Shown here: piece by piece, positions 1-12,400 of the stretch
How positions within the stretch are numbered: the first letter of the stretch is position 1
How the letters are laid out: each line of letters begins with the position of its first letter
Assembly: GCF_010550605.1 (NCBI RefSeq)
Contig: NZ_JAAGNI010000361.1
Location: 1-39,800, forward strand
DNA length: 39,800 nt
Direction of reading: 5' to 3'
From: Streptomyces sp. SID9727
GTDB lineage: Bacteria; Actinomycetota; Actinomycetes; Streptomycetales; Streptomycetaceae
Position numbers and translations under genes: made by a program
Notes under the pieces: generated by a model
Seen by the model: the letters and a program-made list of their open reading frames with translations, nothing else
What the model was told of the DNA's origin: nothing
Database searches by the model: none

Positions 1-3000
1 ACAGGCGCACCCGCACCGACCCGGTCCCCGGACCGTGCACCCGCACCCCGTTCCAGGAGAACGGCACCGGCAGCCCGCCCGAGGGACCGGGACCGGCGAG
101 GGCGAGCGGGTGCAGGGCCGCGTCGATGAGCGCGGGGGCCAGGAGCCGGCCGCCCGCGTCCTCCGCGTCCACCGCGACCTCGGCGAACCACGTGCCGTCC
201 TCCTCGTCGCGCCAGGCGGCCCGCAGCCCCTGGAACGCGGGGCCGTACGCGTACCCCAGCGCGGCCAGCCCGGCGTACGCGTCACCCACCTCGACGGGCT
301 CCGCCCCGGCCGGCGGCCAGGCACCCGTCAGGGGACCGGGCCGCGCACCGGCGTCCGCCGCGAGGACCCCGGAGGCGTGCACGGTCCACGGCTCCCCTTC
401 GGTGCCCGCCGCCCGCGAGTGGACGGTCACCGGCCGACGGCCGTCCGCCCCCGGCGCGCCCACGCTCACCTGCACCCGCACGGACCCCGTCTCCGGAATC
501 AGCAGCGGATCGCTGAGCGTCAGTTCGTCGAGCACCGGGGTGCCGGCCTCCCGGCCCGCGTACAGGGCGAGTTCGAGGAGAGCGGCCCCCGGCAGGACGA
601 CCGCACCGAGCACCGCGTGGTCGGCCAGCCACGGATGGGTGGCCGTCGACAGCAGCCCGGTGTGGACCGTACCGGCGTCACCGGCCAGTTCCACCGCGGC
701 CCCGAGCAGCGGGTGGTCCGTCGTGCCGAGCCCCGCCTGCTCGACCCGGGCCGCACCGGCCGGTGCCGCCGGGCGGTCCAGCCAGTACCGCTCGCGCTGG
801 AAGGGGTACGTGGGCAGCTCGACGGGGCGGCGTCCGTCCCGTACCCCGTACACCGCCCGGCCGACCGCGCCACCGGCGGCGTGCAGGGCACCCAGTGCCT
901 CCGGCAGCGTGCGCAGCTCGGAGCGGTCGCGGCGCAGCAGCGGCAGCGACACCGCGTCCGGGTGCGTGTCGGCGGCCATGGTCGCGAGCACCGCGTCGGG
1001 GCCCAGCTCCACGAAGGCGCCGATGCCCAGCTCCCTGAGCGTGCCGACGCCGTCCGCGAACCGGACCGCCTCACGGGCATGCCGCACCCAGTAGTCGGGC
1101 GACGCCACCTCGTCGCCGGCGACGGCGGCCCCGGTGAGGTCGGAGATCACCGGCAGGTGCGGCCGCCGGAAGTCGAGACCGGACAGCACCTCGCGGAACT
1201 CCGCGAGCACCGGCTCCATCAGCGGCGAGTGGAAGGCGTGACTCACGCCGAGCCGACGGGTCCGGGCACCCAGCTCCCGCGCACGGGAATCGATCTCGTC
1301 CACCGCACCGGCCTCGCCCGACACCACCGTGGCGCGCGGCCCGTTGAGCGCGGCGATGCCCGCCCGGTCTTCGAGACCGCTCAGCAGCCTCGTCACCGTG
1401 TCCTCGTCGAGCGCCACCGCGAGCATCGCGCCCCCGGCCGGCAGTTTCTGCATCAGCCGCCCCCGGGCCGCCACCAGCGTCGCCGCGTCAGTGAGCGACA
1501 GCGCCCCGGCCGCGTGCGCGGCGGCCACCGAACCGATGGAGTGCCCGAGCACCGCGTCCGGGTGCACACCGAGGTGTTCGAGGAGTCGGAAGAGTGCCGT
1601 CTCCAGGGCGAACAGGGCGGGCTGGGTGTACCGGGTCTCGTCGAGCAGGGCCGCCTCCGGTGTACCCGCGTCGGCGAACACGATCTCGCGCAGCGAGCGG
1701 CCGAGGAGCGGGTCCAGCGCGCCGCAGGCCGCGTCGAAGGCGGCGGCGAACGCGTCGTGCTCCGCGTACAGCTCACGGCCCGCCCCGGCCCGCTGGCTGC
1801 CCTGTCCGGTGAAGAGGAACGCGGTCCTGACCCGCTCCGCCGCCACGGCCTGCGGTGTCTCGCCCGACGCGATGGAGGCGAGAGCGAGCCGCGCCTCTTC
1901 GCGGTCGGCCGCCACGAACGAGACGCGGTACTCGAAGGCATCGGGGCCGGCCGCGAGGGCCGCCGACACGTCGGCGGGGTCCGGGCGGGGGCTGCGGTCG
2001 AGTACGTCGGCCAGTTGCGCGGCCCGCGCGCGGAGTGCGCCGGGCGTGTGGCCGGACACCAGCCACGGAACGGGGCGCCGGGCGGTGGCGTACGCGTGCT
2101 CACCGGCGGCCGGCGCCTCCGGGCCCCCCTGAGCGTCGGCGTGCGGCGCGCCCGCGTCGGCCGGGGCCTCAAGGATCACGTGTGCGTTGGTTCCGCTGAT
2201 CCCGAACGACGACACCGCGGCCCGCCGGGGCCGCTCCCGCTCCGGCCAGGGCGTCGTCTCGGTGAGGAGTGCGACCCCGCCCTGCACCCAGTCGACGTGC
2301 GGGGTCGGCCGGTCGATGTGCAGGCTCCTGGGCAGCGTCCCGTGCCGCATGGACAGCACGGTCTTGATCACGCCCGCGACACCTGCCGCGGCCTGGGTGT
2401 GCCCGATGTTGGACTTCACCGAACCCAGCAGCAGCGGCTGCCCGTCCGGCCGGTCCTGCCCGTAGACCGCGAGCAGCGCCTGTGCCTCGATCGGGTCACC
2501 GAGCTTCGTGCCCGTGCCGTGCGCCTCGACGGCGTCGACGTCCCCGGCGGTGAGACCGGCCCGGTCCAGCGCCTCACGGATGACCCGCTGCTGGGACGGG
2601 CCGTTGGGTGCGGTGAGGCCGTTGCTCGCCCCGTCCTGGTTGACGGCGGAGCCCCGCAGTACGGCCAGCACCTCGTGGCCGTGGCGCCTGGCGTCCGACA
2701 GCCGCTCGACGAGCAGCAGCCCGACGCCCTCGCCCCAGCCCGTGCCGTCGGCGGCCTCCGCGAACGGCTTGCACCGCCCGTCGGCGGAGAGCCCGCGCTG
2801 CCGGCTGAACTCCACGAACGTCGCGGGCCCGGCCATCACCGTCACCCCGCCGGCGAGCGCGAGGTCGCACTCGCCCTGCCGCAGCGCCTGGGCCGCGAGA
2901 TGCAGGGCGACCAGCGAGGAGGAGCAGGCCGTGTCCACGGTCACCGCCGGACCTTCGAGACCGAAGGTGTACGACACCCGGCCGGAGGCGACACTGCCCG

Positions 3001-3460
3001 CGCTCCCGCTGACGAGATACCCCTCGACCTCACCCGGCGCGTTGGGCGACTGGTGGAGCCGCGCCCCGTAGTCGTTGTACATCACCCCCGCGAACACCCC
3101 GGTACGGGAGCCGCGCAGCCCGGCCGGGTCGACGCCGGCGCGCTCGAATGCCTCCCAGGCCGTTTCGAGCAGCAGCCGCTGCTGCGGGTCCGTGGTCAGG
3201 GCCTCGCGCGGGCTCATCCCGAAGAACTCCGGGTCGAAATCGGCTGCCGTGTGCAGGAACCCGCCCTCCCTCGCGTACGAGGAGCCGGGCCGGGAGGCGT
3301 CCGGATCGTAGAGCCCGTCCAGGTCCCAGCCCCGGTCGGCCGGGAAACCGGAGACGGCGTCCGTCTCCTCGCTGACCAGTCGCCACAGCTCCTCGGGAGT
3401 GGTCACCCCGCCCGGGAACCGGCAGGCCATGGAGACGATGGCGATCGGGTCGTCGGTGAC
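1..3460 (-). other. PKS module 3 (partial): KS-AT(malonyl)-DH
   Basis: The KS has C4596 in VDTACSSSL. The AT has S5058 in GHSIGSV and HAFH, so malonyl type. The DH has H5365 in [11 protein letters not shown] and D5530 in LIDAALHP. The window ends inside the DH domain around residue 5570. The following KR and ACP are expected but not seen. If a KR follows, this module would add the third conjugated double bond. Confidence 0.9.
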
Positions 3461-6400
3461 GGTGGTACGGGTGGTGGCGGCGGCCGGTACGGGTGCGGTC
3501 CCGGCCACGCCGAGTTCGTCCCGCAGCAGCGCGGCGAGCGCCCGCGGGGTCGGGTGGTCGAAGACCAGGGTCGTCGGCAGCCGCAGCCCCGTGGCCGCCC
3601 CGAGCCGGTTGCGCAGATCGACCGCGGCGAGCGAGTCGAACCCGAGATCGGTGAACGCGCGCCCCTCCAGCACGGCCCCCGCGTCCGTGTGCCCGAGCAC
3701 GGTGGCAGCGGTGGCACGCACCAGCTCCAGCAGCCTCCGCTCCACCTCCTCGGCCGGCAGCCCGGCCAGCTGCTCGGCGAACGTCGAACCAGAGGCGGCA
3801 GGGGCGGAGTTGACCGCCTTACGAGGGCGCCTCGGCACCAGCGAGCGCAGCGGAGCCGGGACGGGCGTGCCCCCTTCGCCCAGCGTGGCGGTGGCGAAAC
3901 GGGAGGCGACGAGCACCGGCCGCCCGGACCCCAGCGCGTCGTCGAACAGCCGCAGCGCGCTCTCGGCCGGGAGCGGCGCGATGCCGGTGCGCGCCAGGCG
4001 GGCGAGGTCGGCCGCGCCCAGCCGGGACCCCATGCCGTCGCTCTGGTCCCAGAGCCCCCAGGCCAGCGAGGTGGCGGGCAGCCCCCGGGCGTGGCGGTGC
4101 TGGGCGAGGGCGTCCAGATACGCGTTGGCCGCCGCGTAGTTGGCCTGCCCGGCCGTGCCGGTGATCCCGGTGACCGAGGAGAAGAGGACGAACGCGGAGA
4201 GGCGCAGGCCGAGTTCACCCGCGAGCTCGTGCAGCAGCAGCGCGGCGTCCGCCTTGGGCCGCAGGACCGTGTCCAGCCGCTCCGGGGTCAGGTCCGCCAG
4301 CACCCCGTCGTCGAGCACCCCGGCGGCGTGCACGATCGCGCTCAGCGGGTGCGCGGCCGGGACGCTCGCGAGGAGGGTGGCGACGGCGTCCCGGTCGGCG
4401 GTGTCGCAGGCGACCAGGGTGACGTCCGCCCCGAGCCCCGTGAGGTGCGTCAGCAACTCGGCCGCCCCGGGGGCCGCCGGGCCGCGCCGGCCGGCGAGCA
4501 GGAGGTGCCGGACGCCGTGGTGGGTGATGAGCCGCTCGGCGATCGTGGCGCCGAGCGCACCCGTGGCGCCGGTGAGCAGCACCGTGCCCCGTCCGTCGGG
4601 GCCGGTGACCTGCGTGCGGGCCGGGTCCCCGCCAGTGGAACGGACCAGCCCGGGGACCAGCACGCGGCCCTCACGCAGGGCGAATTGGGGCTCCTCCGCC
4701 TCCAGTGCGGCGGCGAGAGCCCGCTCACTGGCCGCGCTGCCGTCCGTGTCGACGACGACGAAGGCCCCGGGGTGCTCCGACTGGGCCGTGCGCAGCAGCC
4801 CCCACACCGCGGCCGCCGACAGGTCGGTCACCTTCTCACCGTCCCGTGCCGCGACGGCGCCCGAGGTGACGACGGCCAGCCGGGTGCCCGCTTCCTCCTC
4901 CCGCGCCGCCCAGTCCTGGACGAGAGCCAGCGCATGGTGTGCGGCCTCCGCAGCGGACAGGCCAGGGGTGATCCGTACGATCTCGGCCCCGGGCAGGACG
5001 TCACCGGCACGGCTCCCGCGGGCCCCCGGCTCCGTCCACTCCACCTCGTACAGCGGGTCGGTGTGCGCGGCGGCCACGGCGGGAGCGGGCAGCAGCCGCA
5101 CCGAGTCCACGGAGGCCACGGGGCTCCCGGCGGCGTCGGTCAACGACAGCGTCACGGCCTGCCCGTCGCCGTCCGGCTCCAGGCGGACCCGCGCCGCATC
5201 GGCCCCCGTGGCGTGGAGGCGGATGCCGGACCAGGAGAAGGGCAGCTTCAACTCGTCGCCGCCGCCTCGGAGCGGCAGCAGGTGCAGGGCGGCGTCGAGC
5301 AGTGCGGGATGCAGCGCGAAGTCCCCGGCCTGGGCGCGCAGTTCGCCCGGCAACGCGACCTCGGCGAAGAGGGCACCGCCGACCGCCCACGCGTCCCGCA
5401 GATTGCGGAAGGCGGGCCCGTAGCCGTAGCCCAGCGCCGCCAGCCGCTCGTAGACCTCGGCGGCGTCCGTGCGCTCGGCACCGGCCGGAGGCCAGGCGGC
5501 TTCGGCGTCCGGGATCTCGGAGTCCGCCGGAGCGAGCCACCCGGAGGCATGCCGGACCCAGGGCTGCCCCTCGCCGGACCGGGCATGCACCCCGAGCGAC
5601 CGCCGGCCCGTTTCCTCGGGAGGACCGACCGCCAACTGGAGCGCCACCGCCGAACCGTCGTCCGGCAGGGGCAGCGGTGCCTCCAGCGTCAGCTCGCCCA
5701 CCACCGGGACGCCCGCCTCCTCGCCCGCACGCAGGGCCAGTTCGACGAGGAGTGCCGCCGGGACGAGTGCCACCCCGCCCATCGCGTGGTCGGCGAGCCA
5801 GGGGAGCGATCGCGTGCCGACCTCGCCCGTGAACAGCAGTCCGCCGTTTGCCAGTTCGACGGCCGGGGCGAGCAACGCGTCGGTCGCGGGGGTGTCCAGC
5901 CAGTAGTGGGTGGGCCGGAAGGGATAGGTGGGGAGGTCGGTGTGCCCGGCTCCGCCCGTCGTGAGAGGGGTGCCTTGGGCGTACGTAGTGGCGAGAGCGG
6001 TCTCGAAGGTGTGGCGTTCGCTCTGGTTCCTGCGCAGGAGTGGGGTGGCGTGGGGTGTGTGGGTGGTGAGGGAGGCGTCGGGGCCGAGTTCGAGGTAGGT
6101 GGTGATGTTCTTGCCGTCCAGGGCGGTGATGTGGTCGTGGTGGCGGACCGTGTCGCGTATCTGGTCCACCCAGTGGTCGGGGGTGGTCGGGTCTCCGGTG
6201 GTGACCAGAGGGATCCGCGGCGGGTGGTAGGCCAGGGACCGGGCCGTCTCCCGGAACGCGTCGAGGATCGGGTCCATGTGGTGGCTGTGGAAGGCGTGGC
6301 TGACGGTCAGCGGGTGGACGCGGTGCCCCTGGCGCTTCAGCGTCTGTGCGGCGTCCTCCACGGCCTCGCGGTCTCCTGAGATGACCAGTGAGGTGGGGCT

Positions 6401-9400
6401 GTTCACGGCAGCCAGGGCCACATGCGCGTTGAGGTGGGGCCGGATCTGCTCCTCGGTCGCCTCCACGGCGGTCATGGCCCCGCCCGCCGGCGCGGACTGC
6501 ATGAGCCGGGCGCGGGTGGCGATGAGGAGTGCGGCGTCGGGGAGGGTGAGGATGCCGGCCACGTGGGCCGCGGTGAGTTCGCCGATCGAGTGCCCGGTGA
6601 CGAGATCAGGGGTCACGCCGTGGTGGGCCAGGAGCCGGTGCAGGGCGGTCTCCAGGGCGAACAGTGCGGGCTGGGTGTAGCGGGTCTCGTTGAGCAGTGC
6701 GGCGTTCTTGGTGCCGGCCGGGGCGAACATGACGTCCCGCAGGGGCTGTTCGAGATGGGGATCCAACGCGTCGAAGACCTCGTCGAGCGCGGACGCGAAC
6801 ACCGGGTAGGCCGTGTACAGCGTGTGGCCCATCTGCGGGCGCTGGCTGCCCTGTCCCGTGAAGAGGTACGCGATCCGGGGCGTGGGCGCCGCGGTACCGC
6901 GTACGAGCGCGGGGTGCTCGGCACCGGCCGCGAGTGCGGCCAGCGCGTCGAGTGCCTGCTCCCGGTCGTCCGCGAGCACGACCCCGCGGTGTTCCAGCGC
7001 GGCCCGCCCCGTCGCCAGCGTGCGGCCGATCGCCTCGGCCGGTGCGGGGTTCTCCCGTACGAAGGCTGCCAGGCGGGCAGCCTGTTCCCGCAGCGCAGCC
7101 GGGCTGTGCGCGGAGAGCGGCCACAGCGCGACCGGACTCTCGTCGGGCTCGGGTTCCTGCGGGGCCGGGCCCTGCTCCAGAATGACGTGGGCGTTCGTCC
7201 CGCTGATGCCGAAGGAGGAGACCGCCGCGCGGCGCGGCCGGTCACGCTCCGGCCAGGGCGTGTCCTCGACCAGCAGCCGCACCGCCCCCGACGCCCAGTC
7301 GATGTGCGGTGACGGCTCGTCGGCGTGCAGGGTGCGGGGCAGCACGCCGTGGTGCATCGCCTCGACCATCTTGATGATGCCGCCCACCCCGGCGGCCGCC
7401 TGGGCGTGCCCGATGTTGGACTTCAGCGAGCCGAGGTGCAGCGGCTCGTCGCCCCGCCGGTCCTGCCCGTACGTCGCCAGCAGCGCCTGCGCCTCGATGG
7501 GGTCGCCGAGCCGGGTGCCGGTCCCGTGGGCCTCGACGGCGTCGATCTCCGAGGCCCGCAGCCCCGCACTGGCCAGGGCCTGGCGGATGACGCGCTCCTG
7601 CGAGGGGCCGTTGGGCGCGGTGAGGCCGTTGCTCGCGCCGTCCTGGTTGACCGCCGAGCCCCGCACGACCGCGAGCACCCGGTGGCCGTTGCGGCGGGCG
7701 TCCGACAGCCGCTCGACCAGCAGCAGCCCCACGCCCTCCGACCAGCCGGTGCCGTCGGCCGACGCGGAGAACGACTTGCACCGGCCGTCGGGGGAGAGCC
7801 CGCGCTGGCGGCTGAACTCCACGAACGTGTCGGGGCGCGCCATCACGGTCACTCCGCCGGCCAGCGCGAGGTCGCACTCATCCTGCCGCAGAGCCTGGGC
7901 GGCCAGGTGCAGGGCGACCAGGGACGAGGAGCAGGCCGTGTCGACGGTCACCGCCGGGCCTTCGAGGCCGAAGGTGTAGGCGACGCGCCCCGAGATCACG
8001 CTCGATGTGTTGCCAGTGAGCAGATAGCCCTCCAGATCGCCGGGCGCCTTCGCGAGCCGCGATCCGTAGTCGTTGTACATGACCCCGGCGAATACTCCCG
8101 TCCGGCTTCCGCGCACGCTGCCCGGGTCGATCCCGGCACGCTCGAACGTCTCCCAAGCCGTTTCCAGGAGCAGCCGCTGCTGCGGGTCGGCGGCCAGGGC
8201 CTCGCGGGGGCTCATGCCGAAGAACTCGGCGTCGAACTTCCCGGCTCCGTAGAGGAATCCGCCTTCGCGGGCGTACGAGGTGCCGAGGTGGTCCGGGTCC
8301 GGGTCGTAGAGGCCCGTCAGATCCCAGCCCCGGTCGGTGGGGAAGCCGCCGATGGCGTCCCGGCCCGAGGCGACGAGGTCCCACAGGTCGTCGGGCGACG
8401 CCACGCCGCCGGGGTAGCGGCAGGCCATGCCCACGATGACGACCGGGTCGTCCTGGCCGAGGGGCCGCGCACCGGTGACGGGGGCGGGGGAGCGGGTGGT
8501 GCCGCCGGGCAGGAGGGTCAGCAGATGGGCGGCCAGCGACCTGGGAGTGGGGTGGTCGAAGACGGCCGTGGCGGAGATCCGCAGCCCGGTGGCGGTGGCC
8601 AGCCGGTTGCGCAGGTCGACACCGGCGAGCGAGTCGAAGCCCAGGTCCCGGAAGGCACGCGAGTCGTCCGGCACGGCCGGGTCGGTGTGGCCGAGCACGG
8701 TGGCCACCGTCGCCCGCACCAGGTCCGCGACGGCGGCCCGCCGTTCCTCCTCCGGGAGAGCGGAGGTCTGCTGGGCCCACGTTCCGGCCTCGGGGTCTCC
8801 GGCCGTCGCGGCCGAGGCGCGGGGACGCGGAGGGCGTACCAGCCCGCGCAGCACGGAGGGCAGCGCGCCGTGTTCCGCCCGCGCCCGCAGCGCGGGCGTG
8901 TCGAAGCGTACGAGGACCGGGGCCGGGTCCTCGCCCGCGAGGGCCGCGTCGAGCAGGGCGAGCCCGTCGGCGACGGACAGCGGGCCGAGGCCGGAACGCG
9001 ACCAGCGGGCCAGCTCGGTCGCGCCGAGGGTGCCGCTCATCCCGTCCGGCTGGTCCCAGAGCCCCCAGGCGAGCGAGGCGGCGGGCAGGCCGTGGGCGCG
9101 GCGGTGGTGGGCGAGGGCGTCGAGATAGGCGTTGGCGGCGGCGTAGTTGGCCTGCCCGGCGTTGCCGGTGACCCCGACGACCGACGAGAACAGCACGAAG
9201 TCGCTCACGTCGCTGCCGGCCGTCAGCTCGTGCAGATGGCCGGCCGCTTCGGCCTTCGCCCGGAGCACGGCCTCCAGCCGGTCCGGCGTCAGCCCCTCGA
9301 CGGTGACGTCGTCGAGCGCACCGGCCAGGTGGAAGACGGCCCCCAAGGGGTGGTCGGCGGGAATCGATTCCAGGGCCCCGGCCAGCTCCTCGCGCGAGGA

Positions 9401-12400
9401 GGCGTCGGCGGCGGCGAACCGCACCTCGGCCCCGGATCCGGCCAGCTCACGGGCCAGCTCGCGAGCGCCCCGGGCCTCTTCGCCACTGCGGCTCACCAGC
9501 AGCAGCCGGCGGGCGCCATGGCGTTCCACGAGATGGCGGGCCACCAGCCGGCCGAGCCCACCGGTCCCGCCGGTGACCAGGACCGTGCGGTGGCCGTAGT
9601 CGCGCGGCTGCGGGGCGTCGATGGCGCCGCCACGGATGATCCTGGGAGCGGACAGACCGCCTCCGCGCACGGCGAGTTGGGGCTCCTCGCGGGTCACCTC
9701 GGCCAGCACGCTCAGGTCCGGTGCTTCCTCGTCGACGTCCGCCAGCGCGAACCGTCCCGGGTGCTCCGACTGCGCCGACCGTACGAGCCCCCAGGCGGCG
9801 GCCGACCAGGGATCGGGCACGGGGTCGCCCTGAGCCACGGCCTGCGCGCCACGCGTCAGCAGCAGCAGCCGGGCGTCGCCGAAGCGGTCCGCGTCCAGCC
9901 ACTCCCGTATCAGCGCCAGCGTGTGCGCGGCGGCCCCGCGGCCCTGCGGCACGGAGACGGCGACCACGGCCGGGACGGGCGCGTCGGGCGCGAGCTCCGT
10001 GAGCGCGTCGACGTGCACCGCGTGTGCCTGGGGTGAGGCGTGCGGCGGGACGGGGGTCCAGTCGATGCGGTGGGGTGCGGGAGCCCGGTCGGCCGGGGCG
10101 CCGAGTGCGGCGGCGTCGACGGGAAGCAGGGTGAGGGATTCGGCGGACAGCACGGGGTTGCCGGCCGGGTCGGTGACCGTGAGGCCGCCGGACGACCAGC
10201 GGGCGCGCAGAGCGGTGGCGCCGGTCGCGAAGAGCTCGACGCCCGACCAGGCGAAGGGCACCGGCAGCCCGCCGTCCTCCCGGGCCTCCTCCCGGCCGAC
10301 GAGCGGGTGCAGGGCCGCGTCGAGCAGGGCGGGGTGGAGCGGGAACCGAGTTGCCTGCTCGTCCAGTTCGACGGGGTGTGCGATTTCCGCGAAGAGGTCG
10401 TCGCCGTCGCTCCACGCCGCTCGTACGGCACGGAACGCGGGCCCGTAGGCGTACCCCAGCCGCTCCAGCCGCGCGTACAGCGCCTCCACGTCGAGCGCTT
10501 CGGCGTGCGCCGGCGGCCAGGCGGTGTCCGGGGCGGCGGAGGGCACGGCGGTCGACGGGGCCAGCGTGCCCGTGGCGTGCCGGGTCCAGTCGGCCTCCGG
10601 GTCCGGCCGGGTGTGGACGCTGAGGGTGCGGTGTCCGTCGGCGCCGGCCGGTCCGACGGCCAGCTGGAGCGGGAGCGAGCCCTCGGCGGGCAGCACGAGC
10701 GGGGCTTCCAGTGTCAGCTCGGCCACCCTCGGCGCGTCCACGGCCTCACCGGCCGCGAGTGCCAGATCCACGAAGGCCGTACCCGGAAGCAGGGCGCGGC
10801 CCAGGATCTCGTGGTCCGCGAGCCAGGGGTGCGCGTTCCGGGACAGCCGGCCGGTGAACACCGAGCCGCCCCGCTCGGCGAGTTCGCCCGATGCCCCGAG
10901 GAAGGGGTGTACGCCGGCCACGAGCCCCAGCGACTCCGGACCGGCCGTGACCCGGCTCGGCAGCCGCCAGTAGCGGGTGGTGCGGAAGGGGTAGGTGGGG
11001 AGGGCGGTGTGTCCGCGCCCGCCCAGGTCGAGAGGGGTGCCGTGGGCGTGGGCGGTGGCGAGGGCGGTGCGGTAGGTGCGGTTCTCGTCGCTGTTCTTGC
11101 GCAGGAGCGGGGTGGCGTGGGGTGTGTGGGTGGTGAGGGAGGCGTCGGGGCCGAGTTCGAGGTAGGTGGTGATGTTCTTGCCGTCCAGGGCGGTGATGTG
11201 GTCGTGGTGGCGGACCGTGTCGCGTATCTGGTCCACCCAGTGGTCGGGGGTGGTCGGGTCTCCGACGGTGATCAGCGGTGTACGGGGCGGGTGATAGGTG
11301 ACCGTCCCGGCCGCTTCGCGGAACGCGTCGAGGATCGGGTCCATGTGGTGGGAGTGGAAGGCGTGGCTGACGGTGAGCGGGTGGACGCGGTGCCCCCGCT
11401 CCTTCAACGCGTGCGCGGTGTGACGGACCGCGTCCGCATCGCCTGAGATCACCAGGGAGGTCGGGCTGTTCACGGCAGCCAGGGCCACGTGCGCGTTGAG
11501 GTGGGGCCGGATCTGCTCCTCGGTCGCCTCCACGGCGGTCATGGCCCCGCCCGCCGGTGCGGACTGCATGAGCCGGGCGCGGGTGGCGATGAGGAGTGCT
11601 GCGTCGGGGAGGGTGAGGATGCCGGCGACGTGTGCGGCGGTGAGTTCGCCGATCGAGTGCCCGGTGACGAGATCAGGGGTCACGCCGTGGTGCGCGAGGA
11701 GCCGGTGGAGGGCCGTCTCCAGGGCGAACAGTGCGGGCTGGGTGTAGCGGGTCTCGTTGAGCAGTGCGGCGTTCTTGGTGCCGGCCGGGGCGAACATGAC
11801 GTCCCGCAGGGGCCGTTCGAGGTGCGGGCCGAGTGCGTCGCAGACCTCGTCGAGCGCGGACGCGAATGCGGGATGGGTGGCGTACAGTGTGCGCCCCATC
11901 TCCGGGCGCTGGCTGCCCTGCCCGGTGAACAGGTAGGCGATCCGGGGCGTGGGCGCCGCGGTACCGCGTACGAGCGCGGGGTGTTCGGCACCGGCCGCGA
12001 GTGCGGCCAGCGCGTCGAGTGCCTGCTCCCGGTCGTCCGCCAGCACGACCCCGCGGTGCTCCAGCGAGGCCCGCCCTCGGTGCAACGACGAGGCGATGCG
12101 GTCGAGTTCGGCCTCCGGGCGCTCCTCGACGTACGCCCGCAGCCGCGCGCCCTGCTCCCGCAGCGCGTCGGGGTCCTGGGCGGACAGGGGCCACAACGCG
12201 ACCGGGTCGGCTTCGGCCTCGGGTTCCTGCGGGGCCGGGCCCTGCTCCAGGATGACGTGGGCGTTCGTCCCGCTGATGCCGAAGGAGGAGACCGCCGCGC
12301 GGCGCGGCCGGTCACGCTCCGGCCAGGGCGTGTCCTCGACCAGCAGCCGCACCGCCCCCGACGCCCAGTCGACATGGGGTGACGGTTCGTCCACATGCAG

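Noticed and set aside
35..6379. Very long plus-strand open frame opposite the PKS gene (with similar ones at 7325-10036, 10040-11446 and 14339-16720)
   Set aside because: Arginine-, glycine- and proline-rich translation with no domain; it is the antisense shadow of GC-rich PKS codons.
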